In this document: in pieces, positions 42,799 to 52,243 of the stretch
Position numbering within the stretch: position 1 is the first letter of the stretch
How the letters are laid out: each line of letters starts with the position of its first letter
DNA from: VXYK01 sp965221585
GTDB taxonomy: Bacteria > Actinomycetota > Acidimicrobiia > Acidimicrobiales > Aldehydirespiratoraceae
DNA: 64,000 nucleotides
Direction: 5' to 3'
NCBI GenBank assembly: GCA_965221585.1
Contig: OZ244898.1
Coordinates: 2,418,001 to 2,482,000 of the forward strand
Notes under the pieces: model-generated
Told to the model about the DNA's origin: nothing
The model's input: the letters and a program-made list of their open reading frames with translations, nothing else
Database searches by the model: none
Position numbers and translations under genes: made by a program

Positions 42799-43874
42799 CA
42801 GTTCGAGCCTCCGGAATCGGTCACCTTGAGACCCGCAGCGGTTCGGCCCGACGCCAAGTTGTCGGCCAGAGCCTCCCGCCCACGATCTGTGTTGGCCGGG
42901 TGGAAACAGGCGAACTCATGCATACCCGCCACGCCGCCGATCTCTGGAATCGACTCCAAGCAATCCGACCTGGCGAATCGACAACGCGGCGCATAGGCAC
43001 ACTGCTCTGGAGGATTGATCAGTTCAGGCGGACGGCCAGGAATCGGTTCAAGGCGCGTGTGGCTCGGCTGATCGATCCGCGGAATCGAGCGCAACAGAGC
43101 GTCGGTGTAAGGATGTCGCGAGTCGTCGAAGAGAGTGTCGGGAGCCGAACGCTCGACCAGACGGCCCGCGTACATCACTGCGATCTCATCGCAACGCCCT
43201 CGGGCCACGCCAAGGTCATGGGTAATGAGGATCATCGACATTCTCCGCTCCTCACGGAGCCGATCCAGCAGATCAAGCAGGTGTTTCTGAACAGTCACAT
43301 CAACCGCGGTGGTGGGCTCGTCGGCGATGAGCAGCGACGGCTCGCAGGCCAGCGCCATGGCAATCACCACACGCTGACGCAATCCACCCGACAATTCGTG
43401 GGGGTACTGGTTGACCCGTTTTCCAGGTTCGGGGATACCGACCTGAGCGAGCAGATCTTCTGCTTCCGAAAGCGCGGTCTTCTTGTCTCGCTTGAGGTGA
43501 TAGCGCAGCGTCTCAGCGATCTGTTCACCACACTTCTTCACGGGGTTCAAAGATGTCATCGGATCCTGGAAGACCATGGTCATCTTCACACCCCAGAAAT
43601 GCTCCCGGCCCTCCTCGGCGAGCCGCCGAACATCCTCTCCCTCGAAAATCACGTCTCCGCTGACTTCCGCGGTACGCGGCAGCAGGTTCATCAGGGTCTT
43701 GGCTGTGACCGACTTGCCCGACCCCGACTCACCGACGATTCCAAGCGATGCTCCCTTGGCCAAATCGAAAGAAACGCCGTTGACGGCTTGCACGGTTCCA
43801 CGGGTCGTCGGGAACCGCACCGTCAGGTCACGGACCAACAACTGGTTGTTCGATACGTGCCCCACAGCCATCAT
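42798..43874 (-). CDS. Oligopeptide ABC transporter ATP-binding protein (OppD/DppD type)
   Basis: 358 residues (two adjacent ATGs give a one-residue choice). Walker A is GESGSGKSVTAKTL, the signature is LSGGLRQRVVIAMALACEP, Walker B is LLIADEPTTAVDVTVQ, and the C-terminal Cys cluster reads CAYAPRCRFARSDCL. It forms the NBD heterodimer with OppF and couples ATP use to peptide import. It sits between the OppC permease and OppF on the reverse strand, 5 bases downstream of the permease stop. Confidence 0.95.
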   Translation of the reverse strand: MMAVGHVSNNQLLVRDLTVRFPTTRGTVQAVNGVSFDLAKGASLGIVGESGSGKSVTAKTLMNLLPRTAEVSGDVIFEGEDVRRLAEEGREHFWGVKMTMVFQDPMTSLNPVKKCGEQIAETLRYHLKRDKKTALSEAEDLLAQVGIPEPGKRVNQYPHELSGGLRQRVVIAMALACEPSLLIADEPTTAVDVTVQKHLLDLLDRLREERRMSMILITHDLGVARGRCDEIAVMYAGRLVERSAPDTLFDDSRHPYTDALLRSIPRIDQPSHTRLEPIPGRPPELINPPEQCAYAPRCRFARSDCLESIPEIGGVAGMHEFACFHPANTDRGREALADNLASGRTAAGLKVTDSGGSN

Positions 43875-43879
43875 CGCTC

Positions 43880-44773
43880 CTAGAACGCCGTCTCTCGTAC
43901 GTCGAAGTACTCACGCACACGGTCCCCTGCGAAGTTGAGCGCCAGAATGGTCAAGAACATCACCCCGATGGGCATGAGCGCGACATGCGGGTTCTCCTGC
44001 AGATCGCGGATGCCGCGGCCGTCGTTGATGATCACGCCCCAACTGATGTCCTCAACCGACAACTGAAGGAAGGCCAAACCGCCTTCAGCGACGATCGCCA
44101 CGCCCATTCCCAGCAGGGCCAGCGCCGCCATCGGAATGAGCACCACAGGCAGAAGCTCCCTGGTCATTATCCGGAAGTGCCTGGCACCGATCACCCGGGC
44201 GGCCTGCACGAACTCGCGCTCCGCGAACACCAGAGTCGCGGCGCGGGCGAGACGACCCACCGGCGCCACCGCGAGCACCCCGAGCGTCAGGCTCACGGTC
44301 CGCAGAGTGCGGTCGAAAGTGCTGGTTATCAGCAGCGCCAGGATCAGACCGGGGAACGAGAGGAGCGTGAAGAACAGGAAGCTGACGACCTGGTCGACAC
44401 GTCCACGGAAGTAACCTGCAACCAACCCGAGCGAACCACCGACGACCATGCCGAAAACAATCGCGATGAAGCCGACCACCAGGGAGACTCGGGCGCCGTA
44501 CACGGTCCTCGCGAACACGTCACGTCCCAGCGCGTCGGTCCCGAACCAGTTGTCGAGCGACGGGCCGGTACGGGCGGGACCGGCGCCCAACTTGTCGGGG
44601 TCGTCGAAGGGCAGGAACGGAGCAAAGACCACCGTGGCGACGAGCACCCCCAGCCAACCGACAGCTATCCAGAAGCCGACCCCGAGACGCCTCTCGACGG
44701 CGTCATCGACCACATCCTCCGAAGCAATCACCTCAACACCACCGGCCCCTCCGTCACCCCCAACCTCGGTCAT
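43880..44773 (-). CDS. Oligopeptide ABC transporter permease (OppC/DppC type)
   Basis: 297 residues from the ATG at 44773; a longer frame would overlap the OppB gene and is not used. Six membrane segments, with the family motif near LGADALGRDVFARTVYGARVSL (here TDALGRDVFART) and the EAA loop AARVIGARHFRIMTRELLP. The N-terminus (about 30 residues) is Gly/Glu/Asp-rich and cytoplasmic. ATGA overlap with OppB. Forms the translocation pore with OppB. Confidence 0.94.
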   Translation of the reverse strand: MTEVGGDGGAGGVEVIASEDVVDDAVERRLGVGFWIAVGWLGVLVATVVFAPFLPFDDPDKLGAGPARTGPSLDNWFGTDALGRDVFARTVYGARVSLVVGFIAIVFGMVVGGSLGLVAGYFRGRVDQVVSFLFFTLLSFPGLILALLITSTFDRTLRTVSLTLGVLAVAPVGRLARAATLVFAEREFVQAARVIGARHFRIMTRELLPVVLIPMAALALLGMGVAIVAEGGLAFLQLSVEDISWGVIINDGRGIRDLQENPHVALMPIGVMFLTILALNFAGDRVREYFDVRETAF

Positions 44774-45780
44774 GACGTTCTCACCCTCGGGTCGAGATAC
44801 CCGTACATGAGGTCGACAAAGAAGTTGATCAACACGAAACCGACCGCGACCACCGAGATCAAGGCGATAACCACAGGCGGGTCGTTGCGCAGCACCGCCT
44901 CGACGAGCTCCGTCCCTACTCCCGGGATCGAGAAGATCTGCTCGACGACCAACGCACCGCCGATCAGCGCGCCGGTGTTGACCCCGAACACGGTGATGAC
45001 CGAGAACATCGAGGGTCGAAGCGCATGGCGGTACATGATGTGCCGGTCTGTCATGCCCTTCGCCCTGGCCATATGGATGAAGTCGTCCTGCAGGGTCGTG
45101 ATCAGGTCCGTGCGCAACAACCGCTGATAGGTGGCTGCCAGACCGAGCCCCAGCGTGATCGCCGGAATGGTCAGAGCCTGGAACTCCGACCACCAACCTT
45201 CGTTCTCGTACCTCGAAGGGAAGATCTGCCACCTCAACGTGAAGAAGTAGAGGAGGATCACGCCCAGAGCGAAGTTGGGAATTGCCAACAGACCGAAGGA
45301 GCCCACCGTCGACACCTTGTCGAAGCCGCGGTTCGCACGGTACGCGGAAGCGACACCCCAAGGAATGGCGACACCCAAGGCTACGACCTGCGCGAAGACC
45401 ACCAGGCGGACAGTGACCGGCAACCGTTCCTTGACGATGTCGGAGATCTTGTCGCCGTTGACGAACGAGGTGCCGAAGTCGCCCTGGGCCATGTCACTGA
45501 GCCAGATCCCGTAACGCGCCACGACGTTGCGGTCGAGGTTGTTCTCCTCTTTGGCCTGTGCAATGAGTTCGCAATCGCCCAGGTTCAGCCCAGACGACTG
45601 CGTGTCCTCGATCTCACCACGAGCTACGGCTTCGCACTGCTCGTCGGGAATACCCGAGATGACACCCACGAGGTTGAACAGGGGATCCCCTACCAGATTA
45701 AGCGAAGCGAACGTCGAGAAGGTGACCGCAAAGACGACGAGGACCAACTGCACGACTCGGCGAAGAACGAACTGCTTCAT
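44770..45780 (-). CDS. Oligopeptide ABC transporter permease (OppB/DppB type)
   Basis: 336 residues with six membrane segments and the N-terminal QFVLRRVVQLVLVVFAVTFSTF typical of OppB. An unusually long extracytoplasmic loop (about residues 40-90, with two Cys, LVGDPLF...CEAVARGE...CELIAQA) precedes LVVFAQVVALGVAIPWGV. The EAA loop is ARAKGMTDRHIMYRHAL. First permease after the binding-protein gene, which lies 54 bases upstream. Confidence 0.93.
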   Translation of the reverse strand: MKQFVLRRVVQLVLVVFAVTFSTFASLNLVGDPLFNLVGVISGIPDEQCEAVARGEIEDTQSSGLNLGDCELIAQAKEENNLDRNVVARYGIWLSDMAQGDFGTSFVNGDKISDIVKERLPVTVRLVVFAQVVALGVAIPWGVASAYRANRGFDKVSTVGSFGLLAIPNFALGVILLYFFTLRWQIFPSRYENEGWWSEFQALTIPAITLGLGLAATYQRLLRTDLITTLQDDFIHMARAKGMTDRHIMYRHALRPSMFSVITVFGVNTGALIGGALVVEQIFSIPGVGTELVEAVLRNDPPVVIALISVVAVGFVLINFFVDLMYGYLDPRVRTS

Positions 45781-45834
45781 TCAAGTCACTCCAAATCGTG
45801 CCAGTCGGCCCTCGTGTCCTCGTCCTGCTGTGCG

Positions 45835-47658
45835 TCAACCCTCGTCTATCCAGATGTTGTGGTAGAAACCTCGGCCCTCATTGTTGCACACCAGCGTGAT
45901 GTCGCCAGGACCGCTCTGGCCGCAGACATTCTTGACAGCATTGCGGTAACCGACCGTCCAGTTGGTGTGGGTCAAGAAGATGTAGGTGTAGGCCTCGTTG
46001 ATCTCAGCCTGGATCTCCCGCATGATCTCCACCCGGCGATCAAGGTCGGTGGTGGCACGCTGCTCGAACAGCAGAGCGTCACGATCCTCGTTGCACAGGC
46101 GGACCCAGTTGAGCGTGATTCCGCCCGTAGCCGTTGCGCACTCGAGCCAGACGACCTCGTTGTCCGGGTCGATCGAGCCGAACTGGCGCCAAGTAACCAC
46201 CTGGAACTGTCCAATAGCGGTCTGGAGGATGTGTTGATCCTGGGGAAGCTGCTGGCGTTCGACCTCGAAGAACGGCTGCCATCCGGAACTGAGCACGTCC
46301 ATGATCCGGGTCTGCAGTGTTGAAGGACCCGAGAACTGGAGTTCGATCTTCACCTTGCCGTTGCTGCAATTCTCAGGGAAGTCAGCACAATAGGCATCCA
46401 CCAGCGGCCCGGCCCGGTCAGCCATGTTGCCCTCCTGGACTACGTCGGGATTGTTCCAGATGAGGTCCGGGTGGTACATCGAGTCGGCCAACAGGCCGGT
46501 GCCCTGGTCGATCAAGTCGAAATACGCCTGCCGGTCGGTGGCGAACGTGATCGCCTGCCGCACGCGGATGTCGTCCATAGGCGCCGCCCGAGTATTGAGC
46601 ATCACAAAGTTCTCCGCGGAGTACAGGTTCTGGAACGTCGATACGCCCTCCGAGCCTGCCAGGGTCAAGGTTGCATCCGCGTTCGAGGTGACCATCAGAT
46701 CAAGGTCACCCGCAGCGAGCTGCTCAGCGGCGAGCGCGGTGTCGGTCGTGATGAACACCTCGACGCCGTCGAGGTAGACGCTGTCGGCGCCCCGCCAATA
46801 ATCGGGATTCTTGACGAAGCTCGTCGACACATCCTGATTGCGGGACTCGATGACGAAAGGTCCGGTACCCACCGGCATCTGATTGAGGCTCTCGTCCGCA
46901 GCTGCTGCCTCAAGCCACGTCGGCGAAGCAACCATTCCAAGCTGGCTCGTGAGATTGACTGGGAAGTGGGCTGACGGACGGATCAGATTGTACTGAAGGG
47001 TCAGATCATCGATCTTCTCCAAGCGGTTCTCCTCGGGATAGTTCGGCCTGATGGCCAACGAAATGATCGGGTCGTTGATGGCCGACTCGAAATTGGCGAT
47101 CAGGGCATCGGCGTTGAGCGGGGTGCCGTCGTGGAAGGTGATGCCCTCACGGACCCTCACCTGCCAGGACGATCCGTCGCCGACCGGCACGGCCGTCTCC
47201 GCGAGGAAGGGGAACCAGTTGCCTTCCCTGTCGATCGCGAACAGCGGGTCGAACACCAGATTGCCCATCGTGTAGGCCGAGACCGCGAAATTGTTTGCGG
47301 TCGGGTTGAGACCGTCAGTCTCGGCCTCCACCGCGATCCGCAACGTCCCTCCATAGACAGGCTCGGGTTCTTCGTCGTCTTCTGCCAATGCCTCATCGCA
47401 GGCATCGCCGACACAGACGTTGCCCTCGGTCACATCCTCAGCAGGCGCCGCAGTGGTCGCCGGCGCGTCCGAGTCATCACCTCCGACGTCACCATCGCCG
47501 TCGCCGTCACCATCGCCATCGCCTCCGACGGCAACATCGCTGTCGCCGCTCGTAGAACCTCCATCATCATCGCCGCCGCACGCAACAGCGACGAGACACA
47601 ACGCAAGGAGCAGCGCTACGAACTGCGCAATCCTTCGGGGCCTGTTCCGGGATTTCAT
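45835..47658 (-). CDS. Oligopeptide ABC transporter substrate-binding lipoprotein (OppA/DppA type)
   Basis: 607 residues from ATG 47658, chosen because GGAGGAGACAAG lies upstream. Lipoprotein signal peptide (FVALLLALCLVAVACGG), then a low-complexity Gly/Asp spacer built from a repeated GD hexanucleotide pattern (about 47490-47540), then an SBP family 5 fold with GGTLRIAVEAETDGLNPTANN, FHDGTPLNADALIANF and NPDYWRGADSVY. It captures peptides or similar ligands and passes them to the permeases. First gene of the five-gene operon. Confidence 0.93.
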   Translation of the reverse strand: MKSRNRPRRIAQFVALLLALCLVAVACGGDDDGGSTSGDSDVAVGGDGDGDGDGDGDVGGDDSDAPATTAAPAEDVTEGNVCVGDACDEALAEDDEEPEPVYGGTLRIAVEAETDGLNPTANNFAVSAYTMGNLVFDPLFAIDREGNWFPFLAETAVPVGDGSSWQVRVREGITFHDGTPLNADALIANFESAINDPIISLAIRPNYPEENRLEKIDDLTLQYNLIRPSAHFPVNLTSQLGMVASPTWLEAAAADESLNQMPVGTGPFVIESRNQDVSTSFVKNPDYWRGADSVYLDGVEVFITTDTALAAEQLAAGDLDLMVTSNADATLTLAGSEGVSTFQNLYSAENFVMLNTRAAPMDDIRVRQAITFATDRQAYFDLIDQGTGLLADSMYHPDLIWNNPDVVQEGNMADRAGPLVDAYCADFPENCSNGKVKIELQFSGPSTLQTRIMDVLSSGWQPFFEVERQQLPQDQHILQTAIGQFQVVTWRQFGSIDPDNEVVWLECATATGGITLNWVRLCNEDRDALLFEQRATTDLDRRVEIMREIQAEINEAYTYIFLTHTNWTVGYRNAVKNVCGQSGPGDITLVCNNEGRGFYHNIWIDEG

Positions 47659-47783
47659 GTCTTGTCTCCTCCAGGGATCGCAATCGATCTGTGACTCACG
47701 CCACAAGGTCTAGCATCTCGGAGCGCGCTACGCGCGAGCCGCGAGCAACAAACGCTAGATCATCTCCCAATCTGTCCCACGAG

Positions 47784-48563
47784 TCAAGGGTGTTGGCTGC
47801 TGACCGAGACGACCTCACCGGTCATATAGGACGACAGGTCACTCGCCAAAAAGACCATCACGTTGGCTACTTCCCAGGGTTCCGCCGCCCTGCCGAACGC
47901 TTCTCGTCTTGACAGCTCTTCGAGCAACTCGTCATCGGTCACCTTGGCAAGGAACGGGTGCATCGCGATGCTCGGCGCCACCGCGTTGACGCGGATCCCA
48001 TGCTCGGCAGCCTCGATTGCAGAGCATCGGGTCAGTGCCATCACCCCCGCCTTCGCCGCGGCGTAATGGCACTGTCCCGCTTGGGCCCGCCACCCCACAA
48101 CCGACGCATTGTTGACTATCGCGCCCTGGGTCCGGGTTTCGATCATGTGCCGGAGAACTGCCCGGGTGCAGCGCATCGTGCCTTCGAGCGTGACCCCCAA
48201 CACAGCGTTCCACTGCTCGTCGGTCATGTCGACGAGAGCCACGGTCCCACCGAGGCCGGCGTTGTTCATCATCACGTCGATTCCGCCTAGACCACTGACC
48301 GCGGCGGCGACGAGAGCCTCTACGTCAGCTTCGACTGTGACATCGCAGACCGCGGTCCGGGGGCGGGTCCCCGTCTCTTGCGCGAGCCGGTCGGCTGTCT
48401 CACCCAGACGACGTTCATGAATGTCGGAGATGAGCACCGCCGCCCCCTCGACCAGGCAGCGTTCGGCAACCGCAGAACCGATACCGGCGCCGGCGGCCGC
48501 GGTCACGACCACACGTCTGCCGTCCAGCAGGCCCCGACCGTGCGGCTCAGGTCCCACAGACAT
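47784..48563 (-). CDS. ipdF: Short-chain dehydrogenase/reductase, IpdF-like
   Basis: 259 residues. RRVVVTAAAGAGIGSAVAERC carries the TxxxGxG cofactor site; VMMNNAGLGG, VNNASVVGWRAQAGQCHYAAAKAGVMALTRCSAIEAAE (catalytic Ser/Tyr/Lys) and the C-terminus FGRAAEPWEV...YMTGEVVSVSSQHP follow closely the Mycobacterium Rv3559c (IpdF) sequence as I know it. IpdF oxidises the hydroxy group of the steroid C/D-ring intermediate (5-OH-HIC-CoA path). It is the last gene of TetR-SDR-SDR; its start shares one base with the stop of the SDR upstream. Confidence 0.78.
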   Translation of the reverse strand: MSVGPEPHGRGLLDGRRVVVTAAAGAGIGSAVAERCLVEGAAVLISDIHERRLGETADRLAQETGTRPRTAVCDVTVEADVEALVAAAVSGLGGIDVMMNNAGLGGTVALVDMTDEQWNAVLGVTLEGTMRCTRAVLRHMIETRTQGAIVNNASVVGWRAQAGQCHYAAAKAGVMALTRCSAIEAAEHGIRVNAVAPSIAMHPFLAKVTDDELLEELSRREAFGRAAEPWEVANVMVFLASDLSSYMTGEVVSVSSQHP

Positions 48564-49495
48564 CAGCTCGCGTTCTCCGAGGCGGCGTTCTGGGCCATCT
48601 CAGCCATCCGACGCTGGAGGTCGGCGATGAACGGGTTCGGTTCCTGCCCGACACCGCCCGGCAGAGCCTCCGCGATCTGATCGCAGGTCCAGCGGTCACC
48701 CTCAGCGATCATCGTCCGAACCTCCATCGGCTGGTTCCAAACCGAGATCCGCCTGCCCACCACCGTGTAGATCTGCGCGTTCACGTGGCGACCGGCGTCG
48801 CTCAGCAGGTAGATCGCCATCGGCGCCACATCCTCAGGTTCACCTGTCTCGATCTCGAAGGGCACGTTCTCGCTCATGCGGGTCCTGGCCACCGGGGCAA
48901 TGCAGTTGGCATTGATGGCCGGGCCGCCCCTGAGCTTCAGGCTCGCCGCAGTCATCGCGGCCGAGCGGGTGAGGCTGACAATCCCCCCTTTGGCCGCCGA
49001 GTAGTTCGCCTGAGCGGTGGACGCCGTGAACGCCCCTGAAGTGAATCCGACCAGTGAACCACCGGTGTCCTGCTTCCGCATTCGTGCCAACGCTGCGCGA
49101 TAGACATTGAAGTGCCCCTTCAGGTGCACCGCCACAACATGGTCCCACTCATCCTCGCTCATGTTGAAGAGCATCCGTTCGCGCAACACTCCTGCGGGGC
49201 AGACGACCCCGTCGATCGTTCCCCAGTTGTCGCAGGCGGCGGCCACCACCTCTTCGCCGACGTCGAACTCGCTGATGTCACCCGCCACAGCAACGGCCTG
49301 ACCTCCCATTGCGACGATCTCGGCCACCGCACTGTCGGCGACTTCACTCGTCGGATTGCTGCCGTCCATCGCCACTCCGTAGTCGGCAACAACGATGTTG
49401 GCTCCCTCGGCCGCAGCCGCCAGAGCAATGGCCCTGCCGATCCCCGCACCGGCTCCCGTAATCGCAATGTTCTTTCCGTCAAGGAATCTGGACAC
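48563..49495 (-). CDS. Short-chain dehydrogenase/reductase with long C-terminal tail
   Basis: 310 residues. ITGAGAGIGRAIALAAAAEGANIVVAD is the cofactor-binding block; VCPAG replaces the usual NNAG, the catalytic Tyr/Lys is in NYSAAKGGIVSLTRSA, and the active-site Ser is in FTSGAF. The C-terminal about 60 residues (NQPMEVRTMIAEGDRW onward) are an extra tail, similar to SDRs of peroxisomal multifunctional enzyme type 2 (17-beta-HSD4) homologues. Together with the IpdF-like SDR and the KstR-like regulator it suggests beta-oxidation of a steroid side chain or ring. Same strand, downstream of the TetR gene by 38 bases. Confidence 0.85.
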   Translation of the reverse strand: MSRFLDGKNIAITGAGAGIGRAIALAAAAEGANIVVADYGVAMDGSNPTSEVADSAVAEIVAMGGQAVAVAGDISEFDVGEEVVAAACDNWGTIDGVVCPAGVLRERMLFNMSEDEWDHVVAVHLKGHFNVYRAALARMRKQDTGGSLVGFTSGAFTASTAQANYSAAKGGIVSLTRSAAMTAASLKLRGGPAINANCIAPVARTRMSENVPFEIETGEPEDVAPMAIYLLSDAGRHVNAQIYTVVGRRISVWNQPMEVRTMIAEGDRWTCDQIAEALPGGVGQEPNPFIADLQRRMAEMAQNAASENAS

Positions 49496-49533
49496 TTACC
49501 GGTCTCCTGGAGTTGGACGAATAAGGTTGAACA

Positions 49534-50124
49534 CTAGGCCAGTGCCCCGTCCGCGGTCATCATCCGCACCGCGTGTCGCAGCTCCTCCTCAACGCTTCCC
49601 ACCGGTGTCAGGCCACCGACCCACCTGCTGGTCGCCGAGAACCAGACATGACCGACAACTCGAGCGATGCCGACAGCGTCGATCTCCGGATCATCACCCA
49701 AAACCGTGACGACGAACTGCTGAACCTCAGACTCGACAGCAAGCCTGTATTCTGCGGCGGCGGGGTCGGTCGTGTTCAAAGCAGTGAACAGGGCGCTCAT
49801 GAGCATCGGCGTGCGTTCAGCCATCTCAGCAGCGTCTGCCAGGTGCGCAAGCAAGCGATCGGCTGCGGGTGTCTGTTCAAGGGGACGTGACTCGAGTCCC
49901 TCACGAACCCTTTGGATCCAGCTCACCAGTCCGGCCAGAAGCATGTCGTCCTTGCCGTTGAAGTACCGGTAGATGGTCCCGAGCGACACTTCAGCGCGCT
50001 CTGCTACCGCCCTCATCTGAACCGCCTCGTAACCGCCCTCCGCGGCCATCCGCATCGAAGCATCCTTGATACGTGAATGACGGGCCTCGCGGCCCGCGGC
50101 TGCTTTCGTTCCCCTCAGAGCCAT
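49534..50124 (-). CDS. TetR-family regulator, KstR-like
   Basis: 196 residues. N-terminal helix-turn-helix GGYEAVQMRAVAERAEVSLGTIYRYFNGKDDML matches the Mycobacterium KstR recognition region closely as I recall it (EAVQMRAVA-R-A-V--GT-YRYF), with a C-terminal ligand-binding part of about 130 residues. KstR represses cholesterol-catabolism genes and is released by steroid-CoA esters. The gene is upstream of the two SDRs on the same strand, so autoregulation is likely, although no TnnAACnnGTTnnA site is apparent here. The ligand is inferred from context. Confidence 0.75.
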   Translation of the reverse strand: MALRGTKAAAGREARHSRIKDASMRMAAEGGYEAVQMRAVAERAEVSLGTIYRYFNGKDDMLLAGLVSWIQRVREGLESRPLEQTPAADRLLAHLADAAEMAERTPMLMSALFTALNTTDPAAAEYRLAVESEVQQFVVTVLGDDPEIDAVGIARVVGHVWFSATSRWVGGLTPVGSVEEELRHAVRMMTADGALA

Positions 50125-50201
50125 AGACCCAGATCATCGCGAACTACTCAGCAACACATGTAATCGCTCAATCAGGATTCTGCGCAAGCTACGGTCTTGC
50201 G

Positions 50202-50849
50202 ATGCACGGCTGTCCTTTGGAGCGATTCGGGCCGGAAGCAGCCGAGTGGCGCAAGCGAATGCGCCGGCGTCGGTTCAAGCGTCGCGATGTGATCTTCCAC
50301 CAAGGAGAACTCGGTGACACCGTCCACCTGATCGAAAAGGGGCGGGTACTCATCGAAGTCGCCCTGGCGCGCGGGGACGTTGCGGCGCTGTCGGTTCGTC
50401 GGCGGGGTGAGATATTCGGGGAACTGGCCGTGGTCGGCAGCGGCCGAAGGACCGCACGAGTCACCGCGCTCGAACCGACAGAGACCCTCACTCTCACCCG
50501 AAAGGAGCTCGCGCAGTTCCGCGCCGAGAATCCTGCGGTCGACCGATGCCTCGTCCAGGTGCTCGCAGGCAAGCTCATTCAAAGTCGCGCACAGATGATG
50601 GACATTCTGTTCGAGTCGGTGGAGACCCGAGTGATGAGGGTGCTGGTGCGACTCATCTCGGCCTTCGACCGAGGCAGCCTTCCGATAGTCCTGGGGATCC
50701 GGCAAGAAGACATCGCGGCGATGATCGGCTCCAGTCGTCAATCAGTGAACCAGTCGCTGAAACGCGCCGAGTCCAAAGGAGTGGTTCGGCTCAGGCGCGG
50801 CCAAATCGAGATTCTCGACCTGGCCCGCCTACAGATCCTGGCACACTGA
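50202..50849 (+). CDS. Crp/Fnr-family transcriptional regulator
   Basis: 215 residues. The N-terminal cyclic-nucleotide-binding fold (about 10-125) has DVIFHQGELGDTVHLIEKG and GEIFGELAVVGSGRRTARVTALE (the PRTA-like cyclic-nucleotide motif reads SGRRTARV), and the C-terminal winged helix includes IRQEDIAAMIGSSRQSVNQSLKRAESKG. There is no N-terminal Cys cluster of the FNR type. It is divergent from the TetR gene; a 6-base inverted repeat (CGCAAG/CTTGCG, 50183-50201) abuts its start codon and could affect its own expression. Confidence 0.9.
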   Translation: MHGCPLERFGPEAAEWRKRMRRRRFKRRDVIFHQGELGDTVHLIEKGRVLIEVALARGDVAALSVRRRGEIFGELAVVGSGRRTARVTALEPTETLTLTRKELAQFRAENPAVDRCLVQVLAGKLIQSRAQMMDILFESVETRVMRVLVRLISAFDRGSLPIVLGIRQEDIAAMIGSSRQSVNQSLKRAESKGVVRLRRGQIEILDLARLQILAH

Positions 50850-50875
50850 GCGGAACCGGGAGCAGCTAGCCGGGA

Positions 50876-52183
50876 TCAAGGGGCCGGAGGAGGCGGCGGC
50901 AGCTGCGATGTCGACGACTCGTCTTCACTGTCGTCGGAACGCATGCTCGACAGGATGTCGACTCCGGTCGCTGCCTCGATCTGCTCTGAAAGGCTCACCA
51001 CAGCAGCCGGAAGCTGCGAGACCAACGCTGGTATACCGCCGCTGTTGTCGTTGTTGCCGCCGTCGACGACCGCGACCCGGTCGATCGACACGTTGTTGAC
51101 AGTGGAGACGATCTTGTCGACAAGCTCGGGCAGCATGTTGAGAACGAAGATCCGCTGGCCATCGTCGCCCGCGAGTTGGTACTGGTCGGTGAGCCGCCGA
51201 AAAACGTCGACCTGGGCCTTGCCATCCTCGATGATCTTCGCCGCGTCCGCCTGGGCCTCGAGCTGCTTCGACTCGAGGTTGGCACGGGCCGGTGTCACCA
51301 CATCGGCTTCGAGGCGGCGACGCTCCAGTTCGATGCGCTGCTGCTCGAGTTCCTGCTCGGCAACTGCCCTGGCAAGGTCGCCTGCTACTTCGGCCTCCTC
51401 CTCTTTGGCACGGGCAATGGCGTCGAGTTCGGCCGTGCGCACCCGCAGGTTGTTCTGCTCCTCGACGATGTTGCGGTCGGCCTGCGCCTGGGCTATCTCG
51501 GCTAGCTCGCGCGCTTTGGCTTCGGCTTGTTCAGACTCGGACTGCCGATTGGCTTCGGCGACCCGAGCCTGTTTCACGACCTCAGCGGTCAGCTTCCGGC
51601 CGATCGACTCCAGGTAGAGGTTGTCGTCGGTCACGTTCTGGATCTTCATCACGTCGAGATCGAGCCCCAGAGTCTTGATGTCGTCGTCGGCCTCGTCGAT
51701 CAGCTGCTGTGAGAACTTCAGGCGGTCCTCGTTGACCTCTTCGGGTGAGAGCGTGGCGAGCACCCCGCGGAGGTTGGCCTCGAGCGTCTCTTTGGCGATC
51801 TGGCCGATGTGCTGGTTCGGCACATTCAAGAAGCGCTCTGCGGCGTTCTCCAGGACACCCTCCTTCGAGGAGACCTTGACGTTGGCGATGCCCTGCACAT
51901 TCAACGGAATCGTGCCCCGTGAGTAGGCGTTGGTGACCGACACCTCGAGCGGGATCGTGTTCAGATCCAGCCACGAGACCTTCTCAATGAGCGGAATGCG
52001 AACGGTGCGACCACCCTTGAGGATCCGATACCCGACAGTGCGCCCGTCGGACATCTGACGACTGCGTCCTGAAATGACGGCAACCCTGTTGGGAGGACAG
52101 ATGACGATCAGCGAACTGAGGATCATGATCAAGAAGATCACCGCCACGCCGATGGCCAAGCCACCTATCAAAAACAAAGTCAT
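50876..52183 (-). CDS. SPFH/flotillin family protein
   Basis: 435 residues. One N-terminal membrane segment (IGVAVIFLIMILSSLIVI), then an SPFH domain (IPLEVSVTNAYSRGTIPLNVQGIANVKVSS), then a long Glu/Ala-rich coiled coil (about residues 220-330, with repeated AEAxAREL and VAEQELEQQRIELERRRLEA) and a C-terminal tail. Flotillins form lipid-raft-like scaffolds and act with an NfeD-like partner, whose gene lies immediately upstream on the same strand (60 bases). It probably organises membrane domains at the cytoplasmic face. Confidence 0.93.
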   Translation of the reverse strand: MTLFLIGGLAIGVAVIFLIMILSSLIVICPPNRVAVISGRSRQMSDGRTVGYRILKGGRTVRIPLIEKVSWLDLNTIPLEVSVTNAYSRGTIPLNVQGIANVKVSSKEGVLENAAERFLNVPNQHIGQIAKETLEANLRGVLATLSPEEVNEDRLKFSQQLIDEADDDIKTLGLDLDVMKIQNVTDDNLYLESIGRKLTAEVVKQARVAEANRQSESEQAEAKARELAEIAQAQADRNIVEEQNNLRVRTAELDAIARAKEEEAEVAGDLARAVAEQELEQQRIELERRRLEADVVTPARANLESKQLEAQADAAKIIEDGKAQVDVFRRLTDQYQLAGDDGQRIFVLNMLPELVDKIVSTVNNVSIDRVAVVDGGNNDNSGGIPALVSQLPAAVVSLSEQIEAATGVDILSSMRSDDSEDESSTSQLPPPPPAP

Positions 52184-52243
52184 CTGCCTGTTCCTCCTGC
52201 GCCTGAGCGCTATGTCATGCGGCCCGAAAGGCCATTGAGCGAT

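Noticed and set aside
44774..45361. An upstream extension of the OppC reading frame
   Set aside because: It is antisense-like low-complexity coding over the OppB gene; the ATG at 44773 overlaps the OppB stop as expected for an operon.
47490..47540. Hexanucleotide repeat as a possible regulatory or phase-variation tract
   Set aside because: It simply encodes the Gly-Asp linker after the lipobox of the oligopeptide-binding lipoprotein, and multiples of six keep the frame, so no phase-variation switch is expected.
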